Below, in pieces: positions 53,516 to 62,871 of a stretch of DNA of 64,000 nucleotides. This DNA is from Pseudomonadota bacterium (lineage in GTDB: Bacteria; Pseudomonadota; Gammaproteobacteria; Burkholderiales; Gallionellaceae). A program made the position numbers and the translations under genes. The notes below the pieces were generated by a model. The model was not told the DNA's origin and did not search any database. It was given only the letters and a program-made list of their open reading frames with translations. Each line of letters opens with the position of its first letter. Positions within the stretch are counted from its first letter, which is position 1. Location of the stretch: contig JAJYLY010000003.1 of assembly GCA_021787435.1 (NCBI GenBank), positions 1 through 64,000 on the forward strand. The letters run 5' to 3'.

Positions 53516-54785
53516 AACGCCCAACCTGCTCACGGAACTGGTCAACCATGCTGAGGTGGTCAGTCTGCTCTGGCAGATCGGCGCTACCGTGCTGGCTATG
53601 CTGGCTGCCTGGCTGCTGGATGCTTTTTTGCAGAAAAAACTGCTGATCGCACACACGCCGCAAAACGTGGCGATCAAGAGTGTGAAGCGCGTTGCCTTTC
53701 CCATCCTTTCCTTGCTCGGCGTGCTGCTTGAGCGGGAAGTTTTCATCAGGCTGAACCAGCCGGTCACTTTTTTGAGGCTTGCCATACCGCTCTTGTTGTC
53801 GCTGGCGGCCATACGCCTTTTGGTCTATGTGCTGCATAAGGTGTTTCCAAACTCATCTAAGCTGAAATCCTGGGAATTGGGCATCTCCGGCATCATCTGG
53901 CTCGCGGTCGCTCTCCATATCACGGGGCTGCTCAATACGGTGCTGGAGGCGATGGCCGATTTGACCTTCAAATTCGGGCACCAGTCCATTTCACTACTGG
54001 TCATCATGCAGGGCATCCTATCGATTGCGGTGACTGTGCTGGCGGCATTATGGCTGGGGCGATTCCTAGAGGCCCGCATCATGCGTATGGAGGAGATGGA
54101 TGCCAGCTCGCGCGTGTTGCTGACCAAGATAATTCGTGGAGCGCTGCTGGTGATATCGGTATTGGTGGCCTTGTCGCTTGTCGGCATCGACATCCGTGTG
54201 CTCTCCGTATTCGGCGGTGCACTTGGCGTGGGGCTGGGATTTGGTCTGCAGCGCATCGCCAGCAATTACATCTGCGGGTTCATATTGCTGCTGGACAAGT
54301 CCATCCGCTTGGGCGATCTCATTACGCTGGACAGCCGTTACGGCACGGTTACGCGGCTGACCGGACGTTACATGGTGCTAAGTGGGCAGGACGGAGCGGA
54401 ATCACTGATACCGAACGAGACTGCGATCACATCGACCCTGATTAATCATTCATTTTCTGACAGGAACATGTGCATCAAGATAAGCCTGCAGGTTGCCTAC
54501 AGCAGTCCGTTAGAGGTCGCTATGCAGATCATGCTGGATGCGGCAGCTGTGCACAACCGTGTGCTTTCCGATCCTGGGCCTTCGGTGAATCTGGTCGAGT
54601 TTGCCGACAGCGGCATCACGCTGGAATTGTCGGCCTGGATAGCCGACCCGGAAGCGGGGCAGACGGGATTGCGCTCACAAATAAATCTGGCCATCTGGCG
54701 CGAGTTTCAGCGCGCCAAGATCGAGATTCCCTACCCGCAGCGCGAGGTGCGCATCCTGAACGCCTCGATGCCATCGAACATTTAG
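53505..54785 (+). CDS. MscS-family mechanosensitive ion channel
   Basis: The 426-residue protein has several N-terminal membrane helices, a pore-type helix (LSVFGGALGVGLGFGLQRIASNYICGF is the MscS pore region in short segments) and a cytoplasmic beta domain with SIRLGDLITL and LIPNETAITSTLINH. It opens under membrane tension to release solutes. The start may be ATG 53505 or GTG 53502; both overlap the end of tatC, indicating coupling. Confidence 0.9.
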   Translation: MTAETPNLLTELVNHAEVVSLLWQIGATVLAMLAAWLLDAFLQKKLLIAHTPQNVAIKSVKRVAFPILSLLGVLLEREVFIRLNQPVTFLRLAIPLLLSLAAIRLLVYVLHKVFPNSSKLKSWELGISGIIWLAVALHITGLLNTVLEAMADLTFKFGHQSISLLVIMQGILSIAVTVLAALWLGRFLEARIMRMEEMDASSRVLLTKIIRGALLVISVLVALSLVGIDIRVLSVFGGALGVGLGFGLQRIASNYICGFILLLDKSIRLGDLITLDSRYGTVTRLTGRYMVLSGQDGAESLIPNETAITSTLINHSFSDRNMCIKISLQVAYSSPLEVAMQIMLDAAAVHNRVLSDPGPSVNLVEFADSGITLELSAWIADPEAGQTGLRSQINLAIWREFQRAKIEIPYPQREVRILNASMPSNI

Positions 54786-54793
54786 AAAACCGG

Positions 54794-54824
54794 CTCACGC
54801 GGATTTACTCCGCCTCCGCGTGAG
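54794..54824. terminator. CTCACGCGGA hairpin between convergent genes
   Basis: CTCACGCGGA and TCCGCGTGAG form a ten-base perfect stem with an 11-base loop. It lies between the ends of the mechanosensitive channel and the convergent protease gene, eight bases after the channel stop. The arms belong to the CACGCGGAGG repeat family. A role as shared terminator is possible but no T-run is present. Confidence 0.6.
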
Positions 54825-54863
54825 AAATTATTATTCGGTTTATTTTCGCAAATCCTCGCGACC

Positions 54864-55994
54864 TTATTGTTCCACGGGTTTCGGGCGTTTGCCTATCTTC
54901 ACGGGAAGTGCGATTTCTTTTCCGTTGCGCACCACTTTGACAGGGACAATTTTGCCAGGCGGCAAATTGGCGATGGTGTCGAGCATCGCACTCCAGTCGT
55001 TGATCGGTTTGCTGTCGATTGCGATCAGCACATCGCCTGCTTTGATGCCAGCCAGTTCGGCAGGGCTGTTGCGCAGTACTTCCGTGATCAGTACGCCTCG
55101 CGTATGACCGCTGCTGAAAGTTGCGTCATCCGGCGAGACTTCCTGTATTCCCGCACCTATCCAACCGCGCGTGACCGAGCCATACTGCATGATCTGTTCC
55201 ATGGTCTTCTTGGCGATAGTCGCGGGGATCGCAAAACCGATGCCCAAGGAGCCGCCATTGGGCGAGTAGATTGCGCTGTTGATACCAACCAGATTGCCGT
55301 TCGTATCCACCAGTGCGCCGCCCGAGTTGCCGGGATTGATTGCAGCATCGGTCTGTATGAAGTTTTCAAAGGTGTTGAGACCCAGATGATCGCGCTTTAA
55401 CGCGCTGATGATGCCCATCGTGACGGTCTCTCCGACGCCGAACGGGTTGCCGATCGCAAGCACGATGTCGCCCACATGCGCATTTTCCGGGTGGCCGAAG
55501 GTGATGGCGGGCAAGCTGCCGGGAAGGTCAATCTTGATCACAGCAAGATCGGTCTCGGGGTCCGACCCTATCACATGCGCGCGGGCCTTGCGGCCATCTG
55601 CAAGGGCGACTTCGATCTGGTCAGCTGCCTCCACGACATGGTGATTGGTCAGGATATAGCCGTCGGGGCTGACTATGACACCCGAGCCCAAGCTTGATCT
55701 CTTTTTCGGCGACTGATCGCCGAAAAAAAAGCGGAAGCGCGGGTCATCCAGCAACGGGGGCGTCTTGATGATCGTGCTGGTATAAATATTGACGACGGAC
55801 GGCATGGCTTTTTTTGCGGCAAAGCTCAAGCCCGTGAGCGGCGGGTTGACCGCGGGCGCTGCAGATTCATAAAGGGTGATCACGCCGTTGCGCGCAGCGT
55901 TCGGCAAAAGTTCTGGCTTCAGCGTGTGGATGACGAACAGAATAGCCAGTGCAATGGTCACGGTTTGGGTGAATAATAGCCAGTGTTTACGCAT
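54864..55994 (-). CDS. DegS-like trypsin-type serine protease with one PDZ domain
   Basis: The 376-residue protein has an N-terminal membrane anchor (WLLFTQTVTIALAILFVIHTL), a trypsin domain with the His (LTNHHVVEA), Asp (ETDLAVIKID) and Ser (NPGNSGGALVD) triad, and a single PDZ domain (from about residue 265, ending VKVVRNGKEIALP). One PDZ domain and an anchor fit DegS, which starts the sigmaE response, better than the two-PDZ DegP or DegQ. The start at 55994 begins MRKHWLLFTQ. It is divergent from the NIF3-family gene by 30 bases. Confidence 0.92.
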   Translation of the reverse strand: MRKHWLLFTQTVTIALAILFVIHTLKPELLPNAARNGVITLYESAAPAVNPPLTGLSFAAKKAMPSVVNIYTSTIIKTPPLLDDPRFRFFFGDQSPKKRSSLGSGVIVSPDGYILTNHHVVEAADQIEVALADGRKARAHVIGSDPETDLAVIKIDLPGSLPAITFGHPENAHVGDIVLAIGNPFGVGETVTMGIISALKRDHLGLNTFENFIQTDAAINPGNSGGALVDTNGNLVGINSAIYSPNGGSLGIGFAIPATIAKKTMEQIMQYGSVTRGWIGAGIQEVSPDDATFSSGHTRGVLITEVLRNSPAELAGIKAGDVLIAIDSKPINDWSAMLDTIANLPPGKIVPVKVVRNGKEIALPVKIGKRPKPVEQ

Positions 55995-56024
55995 GTTGAC
56001 TCGTTTGTTGGTTTTGGAGAGAAA

Positions 56025-56771
56025 ATGAAGCTTCTGGATTTGTGCGATTATAACGCAAGCCTGCTGCAAGCCGATCGATTCAAGGATTACTGCCCGAACG
56101 GCCTGCAGGTGGAGGGCAGGCCTGATGTGCTGCGCATTGCTACAGCCGTGACTGCATCAAGGCAGGTGCTGATTGATGCGATAGGCTGGGGGGCAGATGC
56201 GATCATCGTGCATCACGGCTATTTCTGGCGTAACGAGGATGCACGCATCACCGGCATCAAGAAAAATCGCATCGCCGAGCTTTTGAAGCACGATGTGAGC
56301 CTTCTGGCTTACCACCTGCCGCTCGATGCGCACCCCGAACTTGGTAACAATGCGGAGTTGGGCAGGCTCCTTGGGATAAAAGAGCTGGGTCGTTTCGGCG
56401 AGCAAGACATAGCCTGCCGGGGCGAGTTGGAACCCGCGATGACCTTGTCGCAGTTCGTCTTGAAGACTGAAGCGTGTTTGCAGCGAAAACCGCAAGCCAT
56501 CGGCAATCCTGACCTGGTTATAAGCAATGTGGCATGGTGTAGCGGGGGCGCACAAGGCTATTTTGAGGCGGCCATCGGGCAAGGCGTGGATGCCTATCTA
56601 ACGGGCGAGATTTCAGAGCAGAATTACCATCTTGCAAACGAGACGGGTGTTGCTTTCATCGCGGCCGGACATCATGCCACGGAACGCCTCGGCATCAAGG
56701 CGCTGGGCGCGCATCTGGCGCAAAGATTCAGCCTCGAACATCGCTTCTTCGATCAGGACAACCCGGTTTGA
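56025..56771 (+). CDS. NIF3-like (DUF34) dinuclear metal-binding protein
   Basis: The 248-residue protein belongs to the Nif3/YbgI/DUF34 family: metal-binding IIVHHGYFW, AYHLPLDAHPELGNN and AGHHATERLGIKAL are present. The biochemical role is not settled; GTP cyclohydrolase-related and metal-insertion functions have been suggested. The ATG at 56025 begins MKLLDLCDYNASLLQ, following GGAGAG. The 3' end overlaps the convergent hypothetical gene by 19 bases. Confidence 0.92.
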   Translation: MKLLDLCDYNASLLQADRFKDYCPNGLQVEGRPDVLRIATAVTASRQVLIDAIGWGADAIIVHHGYFWRNEDARITGIKKNRIAELLKHDVSLLAYHLPLDAHPELGNNAELGRLLGIKELGRFGEQDIACRGELEPAMTLSQFVLKTEACLQRKPQAIGNPDLVISNVAWCSGGAQGYFEAAIGQGVDAYLTGEISEQNYHLANETGVAFIAAGHHATERLGIKALGAHLAQRFSLEHRFFDQDNPV

Positions 56772-57337
56772 CGTGAAAGTTCGGCATTGGCCTCATTGAT
56801 CAATTCGAGGTGATCCGGCATGCAAAAGACCAATTCGACTTCGTCCAGCAGCTTTTCAGGCTGTTGTGCATAACTTAGCAGGAAATCGCTGCGTCTCGGG
56901 TAAAAGTCTGTCCAGCGCCAGGCAATGAAATGTTCGTTGCTTTTGAATCCGGCATCATGCAGCGCCTGTTTCAGTCTTGCGACCGCGGGCAGGGAAAGCT
57001 GCCCCGGTGCGGGCGTATTCTGCCACATTAAGCCAAAAAAAATACGCCATGTACCGCCTGTGTGCTGCTGCTCCAAAATGGGGAAAAGGCTGCTTTGTTG
57101 CGCCTTACGCAGTTTGCATTGCAAACCCAGCTGCAGTCTGGCGGCGTTGCGATCTTCAATGATTTCCGTTTGCCAATCCGGCCTGCCGGGCAGCGCATCA
57201 ATGCGCTGTTTCAGGTCCTGCCAGAAGCGGGAATTCATCTGTTCGCGCATGGCGTCAATCTGGTGGGCTACCGACAAGGCCAGCGGCAGATTTTCAGCTT
57301 GGGAAAAAAATTCCAGCACTGCTTTTTCTTCGTTCAT
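56753..57337 (-). CDS. Hypothetical protein
   Basis: The 194-residue cytoplasmic protein has no signal or membrane helix. The N-terminal part is helical (LALSVAHQIDAMREQMNSRFW), and the second part has aromatic-rich segments (WRIFFGLMWQNTP, HFIAWRWTDFYPRRSDF). No family is recognised. It overlaps the 3' end of the convergent NIF3-family gene. The 299 bases between its start and actA are AT-rich and hold the ACIII promoter. Confidence 0.65.
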   Translation of the reverse strand: MNEEKAVLEFFSQAENLPLALSVAHQIDAMREQMNSRFWQDLKQRIDALPGRPDWQTEIIEDRNAARLQLGLQCKLRKAQQSSLFPILEQQHTGGTWRIFFGLMWQNTPAPGQLSLPAVARLKQALHDAGFKSNEHFIAWRWTDFYPRRSDFLLSYAQQPEKLLDEVELVFCMPDHLELINEANAELSRQTGLS

Positions 57338-57447
57338 GGGGTGGCTGTCCGGTCATGGGATATTGCAACAAAATATAAGCAAATAATGTAAAACCGCGAA
57401 ATATAAATAAGTTTTTTTAGAACTATAAGTATATAGGGAAAACCTTG

Positions 57448-57476
57448 TTGACTTTGAAAAATAAACCAGACATTAT
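57448..57476 (+). promoter_or_regulatory. Predicted promoter and palindrome of the ACIII operon
   Basis: TTGACT and CATTAT are spaced by exactly 17 bases, about 160 bases before the actA start. The -10 box sits inside the perfect inverted repeat CCAGA-CATTA-TCTGG (57466-57480), a possible operator. The region around it is AT-rich. No known regulator site is recognised. Confidence 0.55.
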
Positions 57477-57636
57477 CTGGCTGTGCCCGCTAATAACTTG
57501 ATTTGCCGCGATAAAAAATATCGGAAAATAGTACACTGTTATTTGGCGCACCGCACCAGAAATTATCCGATTGAAAAGTTCATTCATGCTGAAAAAAGGC
57601 ATGGGGCCATTTGTTTTTCCGGGGGGAGTTCTTACG

Positions 57637-58368
57637 ATGCATCGTTATTTATATTTTCCTGTCATGCTGGCAGGTTTTTTGATGGCTATTGGTTGTTATG
57701 CCGCCACCGACCAGCAGCCTACGCTTACCACAGAGGATGATTTAGGCCCTCAAATTCAGCAGCCCATCGAGTTTCCCCACTACCGCCACGCTGGCAACCG
57801 CAATACAGTTGATCTGACCAACAGCGACCCTACCAAGGGTGGGATGGAGATCAACTGCCAGTATTGCCACACCTATGCCAGGCGTAGTCTGACAGCAGGC
57901 ATTCCGCCGCTGCAAAAATGCGTAGGCTGCCATCAGAATATTCCATCCGTGCGCGACAAGCCACGCATCGTCGAGTTGTTCAAGTACTGGGATGCCAAGA
58001 AGGCGATTCCCTGGAAGAAAGTGCATGACCTACCCGACTTCGTGCGCTTCAATCACGAACGCCACATCAAGCGCTTCATCGAGCAGCAGGGTCGCCCGGT
58101 CCAGGAAGTTTGCGGCTACTGCCATGGGCAGGTGAAGGAGATGACCACGGCGCGCCGCCAGAAGCCCATCACCATGGGTTGGTGTGTCAGCTGTCATATG
58201 AAGGAGCATGTCGTTGTGGTTGCAAATAAGGACGGCATACCGGAGGGCGGCACGCCTCTGGGTAAGCAGGCCTACTGGTATACCTTCCAGAAACCTGCAG
58301 AAACGAAAAATGCCGCAGGCGAACTGACTGCCAAGGGCCCGAACGATTGCTGGCTGTGCCACAAGTGA
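57637..58368 (+). CDS. actA: ACIII pentaheme cytochrome subunit ActA
   Basis: The 243-residue protein has an N-terminal hydrophobic segment (LYFPVMLAGFLMAIG) and five CXXCH haem sites at about residues 74-78, 95-99, 159-163, 183-187 and 238-242. The order and number fit ActA, the pentahaem subunit of alternative complex III, a quinol:electron-acceptor oxidoreductase. The ATG at 57637 is chosen because GGGGGGAG lies ahead of it; in-frame TTG 57571 or ATG 57586 would give a longer start. The TGA overlaps an ATG of the actB1 frame. Confidence 0.93.
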   Translation: MHRYLYFPVMLAGFLMAIGCYAATDQQPTLTTEDDLGPQIQQPIEFPHYRHAGNRNTVDLTNSDPTKGGMEINCQYCHTYARRSLTAGIPPLQKCVGCHQNIPSVRDKPRIVELFKYWDAKKAIPWKKVHDLPDFVRFNHERHIKRFIEQQGRPVQEVCGYCHGQVKEMTTARRQKPITMGWCVSCHMKEHVVVVANKDGIPEGGTPLGKQAYWYTFQKPAETKNAAGELTAKGPNDCWLCHK

Positions 58369-58394
58369 TGAAAAAATTGACCAGAGAGGCTGTG

Positions 58395-60620
58395 ATGATA
58401 GACAGTGATTCCGTAAAAAATTTGGCCGGGCACCCGTTTGACCGGCGTGATTTTCTGAAGGTGTTGGGCTGGGGAGGGGCTGCAGCTGCGCTCTCCGGCT
58501 GCGGCAATACTTCCATCGAGGATGGCAAGGAAACTGTGGTTTCCTATGTCGAAGCCAAAGACTATGTGATTCCCGGTGTTGCGGTGTATTTCAATTCGAC
58601 ATGCGCGCAGTGCGATGCAGGGTGCAGCATTACCGGGAAGATACGCGAGGGCCGCGTGCTGAAGCTGGAAGGCAATCCGGAGTCGCCGATCAACAAGGGC
58701 AGGCTGTGCGGTTTGGGACAGGCTGCCGTGCAGCATCACTATAATCCCGATCGCGTGCGCGAGCCCTTGCTGCGCAACGGCGACAAGGGGGAGGCGATCA
58801 GCTGGGAAAAAGCCTATGCGCTGATCAACGAGAAGCTTGCCGGCGTAAAGGGTGAGGAAATCGCATTGGTTTCGGGCGATGTGAGCGGGCATCAGAAAGT
58901 TCTGCTGGGCAACTACATGGACAGCCTGGGCAGTAAGAATCATTTTGTGTATGAGGCGGTATCACCAGCCGTTGTGCGCGCGGCAAATCTGAAGTTTTAT
59001 GGGGTGGAGATGCCGCGTTACCGTATCGACAAGGCCAAGGTGGTGTTGTCTTTCGGCGCGGACTTTCTGGGTACATGGGTGTCTCCGGTGCATTTTGCGC
59101 AGCAGTATGCAGCCTTCCGAAAAGGGGTGGACGGCCAGCGTGGCGTACTGATTCAGGCTGAGTCCAAGATGACCTTGACCGGCGCGAATGCGGATCGCTG
59201 GCTTGCCGTGCGTCCGGGTACCGAAGGCATACTGGCATTGGGTATCATCAATGCGCTGGGCGTAGCTACAGGCGATGTGGCGGAATTGGTTAAGGATTAT
59301 GACAAAGTCAGAGTTAGCCGCGAAACGGGCGTCGAGCCTAGCAACATAGATAAGATTGCAGCAATCCTGAAACTGCGCAGTCCAAGCCTGGTGTTGGTAG
59401 GCAGCGCGGCGGAAGGCTACCAGCACGGCTTGCAAAATGCGGCAGCGATCAATCTGTTGAATCAGGTGCTGGGCAATGTGGGCAAGACGATAGAGGCGCC
59501 GGTGTCCGTTCCTTTCCCGCAGATGGCGCCCGCCAAAGGCAAGACCGCAGCGCTAAAAGATCTTAACGATGATCTGGCAGCCGGAAAATACAAAGTGCTG
59601 TTCAATGTTGCGACGAACCCGGTCTTTACTGCGCCAGCCTCCTACAAGTTCAGGGATAACATGGCCAAAGCGGGTTTCAAGGTTGCTTTTGCGCATTACC
59701 TCGATGAAACCGCATTGCAGGCCGATCTCGTGTTGCCGCTCGATTCGGAGATGGAAGACTGGGGTACGCATGTGCCCGAGTATCTGGCTGACACGGTGCA
59801 GATCAATATCCAGCAGCCATTGATGGAAAGACTGCATGCGAATACGCGCGGCTTCGGCGACATCCTGCTGGCGCTTGTCAAGCAGCGTCGCGCAGAGGAG
59901 TACAAGGCGTTTGACGATTACTACGGTTACCTGCGTAGCGCGGTACTGCAGAACAAGGCTGCGCTGGGTGGGGCTGGCTCTGATGACGATACTTTCTGGA
60001 ACGATACCCTTTCCAATGGCATCGTCAAGCTTTCGGGTGCTTCAGGCGCACTGTCCCTGAAAGTCGATGTGTCAGGTTTGAAACTGCCGACCCCCAAGGA
60101 AATCGACGAGCAATATCCGATGAATCTGATACCTGCGGTGACCTCCAATCTGCGCGACGGCAGGCACACCAATCAACCGTGGATACAGGAGTCACCCGAT
60201 CCTTTGACCACCATCGTCTGGGACTCATGGGTCGAGATGCATCCTAAGATGGCGCTGCAACTGGGCATCGTCGAGGGTGATATCGTCAAGGTCACATCAA
60301 AAACGGGTTCTGTGAGCGCACAGGTTTATCTGTTCCCGGGGATACATCCGGATGCGGTTTCCATTCCCATCGGACGCGGTCACGATGCGATGGGGCGTTA
60401 CGCGAAGGGATACGGTGTCAATCCGTTTGAGATCATGGATGCCGTGTTTGAAAGTGCAACAGGGGAACTGGCCATGCACGAGACGCGCGTGAACATCACC
60501 AAAACCGGGCAGCGCGTCATCGTCGTCAAGGATGAAGGTCCTGCGGGTGGCAGGCAGATGGGAAGAAAGATTGCCGCGCGCATGTCCACCGATCAAGTCG
60601 ATTTGTCAAAGGAGGTTTGA
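58395..60620 (+). CDS. actB1: ACIII molybdopterin-oxidoreductase-like subunit ActB1 with Tat signal
   Basis: The 741-residue protein starts with a twin-arginine signal (RRDFLKVLG at 17-25) and a lipobox (LSGC, Cys36), so it is probably a Tat-exported lipoprotein. The MopB-like body follows. Four cysteines (Cys70, 73, 77, 105) in CAQCDAGC and KGRLCGLG have the CX2CX3C-X27-C spacing of the iron-sulfur site of such enzymes. In ACIII this subunit lacks molybdopterin. ActB is often one protein with the ferredoxin part; here it is split. ATG 58368, overlapping the actA stop, would add nine residues. Confidence 0.93.
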   Translation: MIDSDSVKNLAGHPFDRRDFLKVLGWGGAAAALSGCGNTSIEDGKETVVSYVEAKDYVIPGVAVYFNSTCAQCDAGCSITGKIREGRVLKLEGNPESPINKGRLCGLGQAAVQHHYNPDRVREPLLRNGDKGEAISWEKAYALINEKLAGVKGEEIALVSGDVSGHQKVLLGNYMDSLGSKNHFVYEAVSPAVVRAANLKFYGVEMPRYRIDKAKVVLSFGADFLGTWVSPVHFAQQYAAFRKGVDGQRGVLIQAESKMTLTGANADRWLAVRPGTEGILALGIINALGVATGDVAELVKDYDKVRVSRETGVEPSNIDKIAAILKLRSPSLVLVGSAAEGYQHGLQNAAAINLLNQVLGNVGKTIEAPVSVPFPQMAPAKGKTAALKDLNDDLAAGKYKVLFNVATNPVFTAPASYKFRDNMAKAGFKVAFAHYLDETALQADLVLPLDSEMEDWGTHVPEYLADTVQINIQQPLMERLHANTRGFGDILLALVKQRRAEEYKAFDDYYGYLRSAVLQNKAALGGAGSDDDTFWNDTLSNGIVKLSGASGALSLKVDVSGLKLPTPKEIDEQYPMNLIPAVTSNLRDGRHTNQPWIQESPDPLTTIVWDSWVEMHPKMALQLGIVEGDIVKVTSKTGSVSAQVYLFPGIHPDAVSIPIGRGHDAMGRYAKGYGVNPFEIMDAVFESATGELAMHETRVNITKTGQRVIVVKDEGPAGGRQMGRKIAARMSTDQVDLSKEV

Positions 60621-60623
60621 GTC

Positions 60624-61478
60624 ATGTCTGTCACTAATTTACTGGATAACTGGGCTGCGGTCCGCCATTTCCATCCTATCGATGACAAGCCGCACGATCC
60701 GTACAAATGGGCGATGGCGATCGACCTGGATGCCTGCATAGGCTGCAACGCATGCGCGGTGGCGTGTTATGCGGAAAACAACCTGCCTGTCGTGGGCCGT
60801 GAAAAATTCAAGCACGGACAGGTCATGCACTGGATGCGGATCGAGCGTTACTGGGACGAGGATGGCCGCGACTATCCCGATCAGGGTTTCCAGTTTCTAC
60901 CTATGATGTGCCAGCAGTGTGAGGCAGCACCCTGTGAGACAGTGTGCCCGGTGGGTGCGACCAATCACACACAGGATGGACTGAACTCGCAGATATACAA
61001 CCGCTGTATCGGTTCACGCTATTGCTCTGCCAACTGTCCGTTCAAGGTCCGTTATTTCAACTGGTATGACTATCCGACGACAGAAAATGTCTGGCCTGCT
61101 GAGATGAATTACCAGCTGAACCCCGACGTGACGGTGCGCGGCAAGGGCGTGATGGAAAAGTGCACTTTCTGCGTTCAACGGCTGCGCGCAGCAGAGGTGA
61201 CAGCCAAGGGTGAGGGGCGCATCGTGCGGGAAGGGGAAGTGCAGACTGCCTGCCAGCAGTCCTGCCCTACCGGCGCGATTTCCTTCGGTAATCTGGTGGA
61301 TCCGGAGTCGCGCGTGCACAAGCAATGGCAGGCGCAGCAAGTCGACCTGGACAAGGATATGCAGGAAAAGAATCAGAAAGAAGGCGGGTCGGATTTGCGT
61401 GGCTACCGGATTCTTGAAGAGCTGCGTTCCTATCCCTCGGTGATGTATCTGGAACGCGTGCGCGAAAGCGCTGTTTAG
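60624..61478 (+). CDS. actB2: ACIII iron-sulfur subunit ActB2
   Basis: The 284-residue ferredoxin-type protein holds the four cysteine clusters of the polyferredoxin family: CIGCNACAVAC, CQQCEAAPCETVCP, CIGSRYCSANCP with CTFC, and CQQSCPTGA. It corresponds to the C-terminal half of fused ActB and carries electrons from the quinol site in ActC to the haems. It starts three bases after actB1 with GGAGG as ribosome binding site. There is no signal peptide, so export must rely on the Tat-targeted ActB1. Confidence 0.94.
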   Translation: MSVTNLLDNWAAVRHFHPIDDKPHDPYKWAMAIDLDACIGCNACAVACYAENNLPVVGREKFKHGQVMHWMRIERYWDEDGRDYPDQGFQFLPMMCQQCEAAPCETVCPVGATNHTQDGLNSQIYNRCIGSRYCSANCPFKVRYFNWYDYPTTENVWPAEMNYQLNPDVTVRGKGVMEKCTFCVQRLRAAEVTAKGEGRIVREGEVQTACQQSCPTGAISFGNLVDPESRVHKQWQAQQVDLDKDMQEKNQKEGGSDLRGYRILEELRSYPSVMYLERVRESAV

Positions 61479-61504
61479 TCCGCTGAAAACTTGAAGGAAT
61501 GACA

Positions 61505-62869
61505 ATGAAAGATATACGCGAAGACATCGCCTGGGCCAAGATTAACCAGGATGTGATGAAGAGTCTGGAAAACCCGAGGCCACTTTACTGGGTGATCCTG
61601 TTTTTTGCAGTGCTGGCTTTCGGCATCGGCATCGGTTGTGAGGTTTACCAGTACCAGATGGGCATGGGGGTGGCGAATCTCGATAATCCTCATGTGTGGG
61701 GGCTTTATATCGCCACCTTCATCTTCTGGATCGGTATGAGCCACTCGGGCACGCTGCTGTCGGCTATTCTGCATCTGATGCATGCCGACTGGCGCAAGCC
61801 CATTTACCGCTTTGCAGAGGCGATGACCACATTTTCACTGATGACTGCAGGTCTCTTCGTGATGGTGCACCTGGGCCGCCTGTGGCAATTCTATTATGCA
61901 GTTCCCTATCCGAACGAGAGATGGGTATGGCCCAACTTCCAGTCGCCGCTGTTGTGGGATGCGATGGCGATCTTTACCTATTTGAGCTCTTCGGTATTGT
62001 TCCTGTTCGTCGGCATGATCCCGGATCTCGCGATTGCGCGCGACAACATGCAGTCGGGATGGCGCAGGAAGCTCTATACCCTGCTTGCATTGGGCTGGGA
62101 GGGCACGGACAGGCAGTGGCGCAATTTCCGCGTGACATATCTCACCATCGCCTGCTTTCTGATTCCGCTGGCGGTATCGGTGCACTCCATCGTGGCATCT
62201 GACTTCGGCATGTCTCAGCAACCGGGCTGGCATGTGACTTCATTTCCGCCATACTTCGTCGCGGGTGCGCTGTATTCGGGCTGTGCCGCGATCATCACGC
62301 TGTTCATCATCCTGCGCTATGTGTTCAAGTTTGAAGAATACATGACCTTGCCCATCCTTAAGAAGATCGTGCGCCTGACTTTTGCGATTGCGATGGTGTG
62401 GACTTATCTCAACTGCGTCGAGTTTGCATCGGTCTGGTACAGCCACGATGCGGTGTCGAAAGACTTGCTGATACAGAAGATGACAGGCCCTTATGCGCCT
62501 TTCTGGTGGGCGATGATCTTTTGCGGTTCGATCGTTCCCTTGATCTTCGCCATCAAGCGCTTCCAGACGAATATTCCGGTGCTGTTTGCTACCTCGTTGC
62601 TGCTCAATCTGGGCATGTGGCTTGAGCGCTGGATGATCGTCTCGCCGACCTTCTCGCATGGTTACTACCCGTGGACTTGGGATCACGACCAGTGGCCATC
62701 GATGATACAGTGGGGAATCGTGTTCGGAAGCTTCGGCTGGTTCACGCTGCTATTCATGGTGTTCTGCAAGATGTTCCCGTCCGTGTCCATGTACGAGGTG
62801 AAGGAGATGGTGTATCACCGCTCGTTGCATCTGAAACAAAATGGTACTGTTGAACAAGGAGTGCACTAA
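61505..62869 (+). CDS. actC: ACIII NrfD-like membrane subunit ActC
   Basis: The 454-residue protein has about ten membrane helices of the NrfD/PsrC type, the quinol-binding part of ACIII. Segments such as HVWGLYIATFIFWIGMSHSGTL and MTTFSLMTAGLFVMVHLGR are typical. ATG 61505 is chosen since GAAGGA stands ahead of it; ATG 61499 is possible. It is followed by actD after two bases. Confidence 0.95.
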   Translation: MKDIREDIAWAKINQDVMKSLENPRPLYWVILFFAVLAFGIGIGCEVYQYQMGMGVANLDNPHVWGLYIATFIFWIGMSHSGTLLSAILHLMHADWRKPIYRFAEAMTTFSLMTAGLFVMVHLGRLWQFYYAVPYPNERWVWPNFQSPLLWDAMAIFTYLSSSVLFLFVGMIPDLAIARDNMQSGWRRKLYTLLALGWEGTDRQWRNFRVTYLTIACFLIPLAVSVHSIVASDFGMSQQPGWHVTSFPPYFVAGALYSGCAAIITLFIILRYVFKFEEYMTLPILKKIVRLTFAIAMVWTYLNCVEFASVWYSHDAVSKDLLIQKMTGPYAPFWWAMIFCGSIVPLIFAIKRFQTNIPVLFATSLLLNLGMWLERWMIVSPTFSHGYYPWTWDHDQWPSMIQWGIVFGSFGWFTLLFMVFCKMFPSVSMYEVKEMVYHRSLHLKQNGTVEQGVH

Positions 62870-62871
62870 TC

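Noticed and set aside
57571..57636. Longer actA beginning with TTG at 57571
   Set aside because: It lacks a clear ribosome binding site, while ATG 57637 has GGGGGGAG at suitable distance and starts directly with the hydrophobic signal.
58395..61478. A formate dehydrogenase or polysulfide reductase
   Set aside because: The MopB-like, ferredoxin and NrfD-like proteins could suggest this, but the pentahaem ActA in front and ActD/ActE behind fix the set as alternative complex III.
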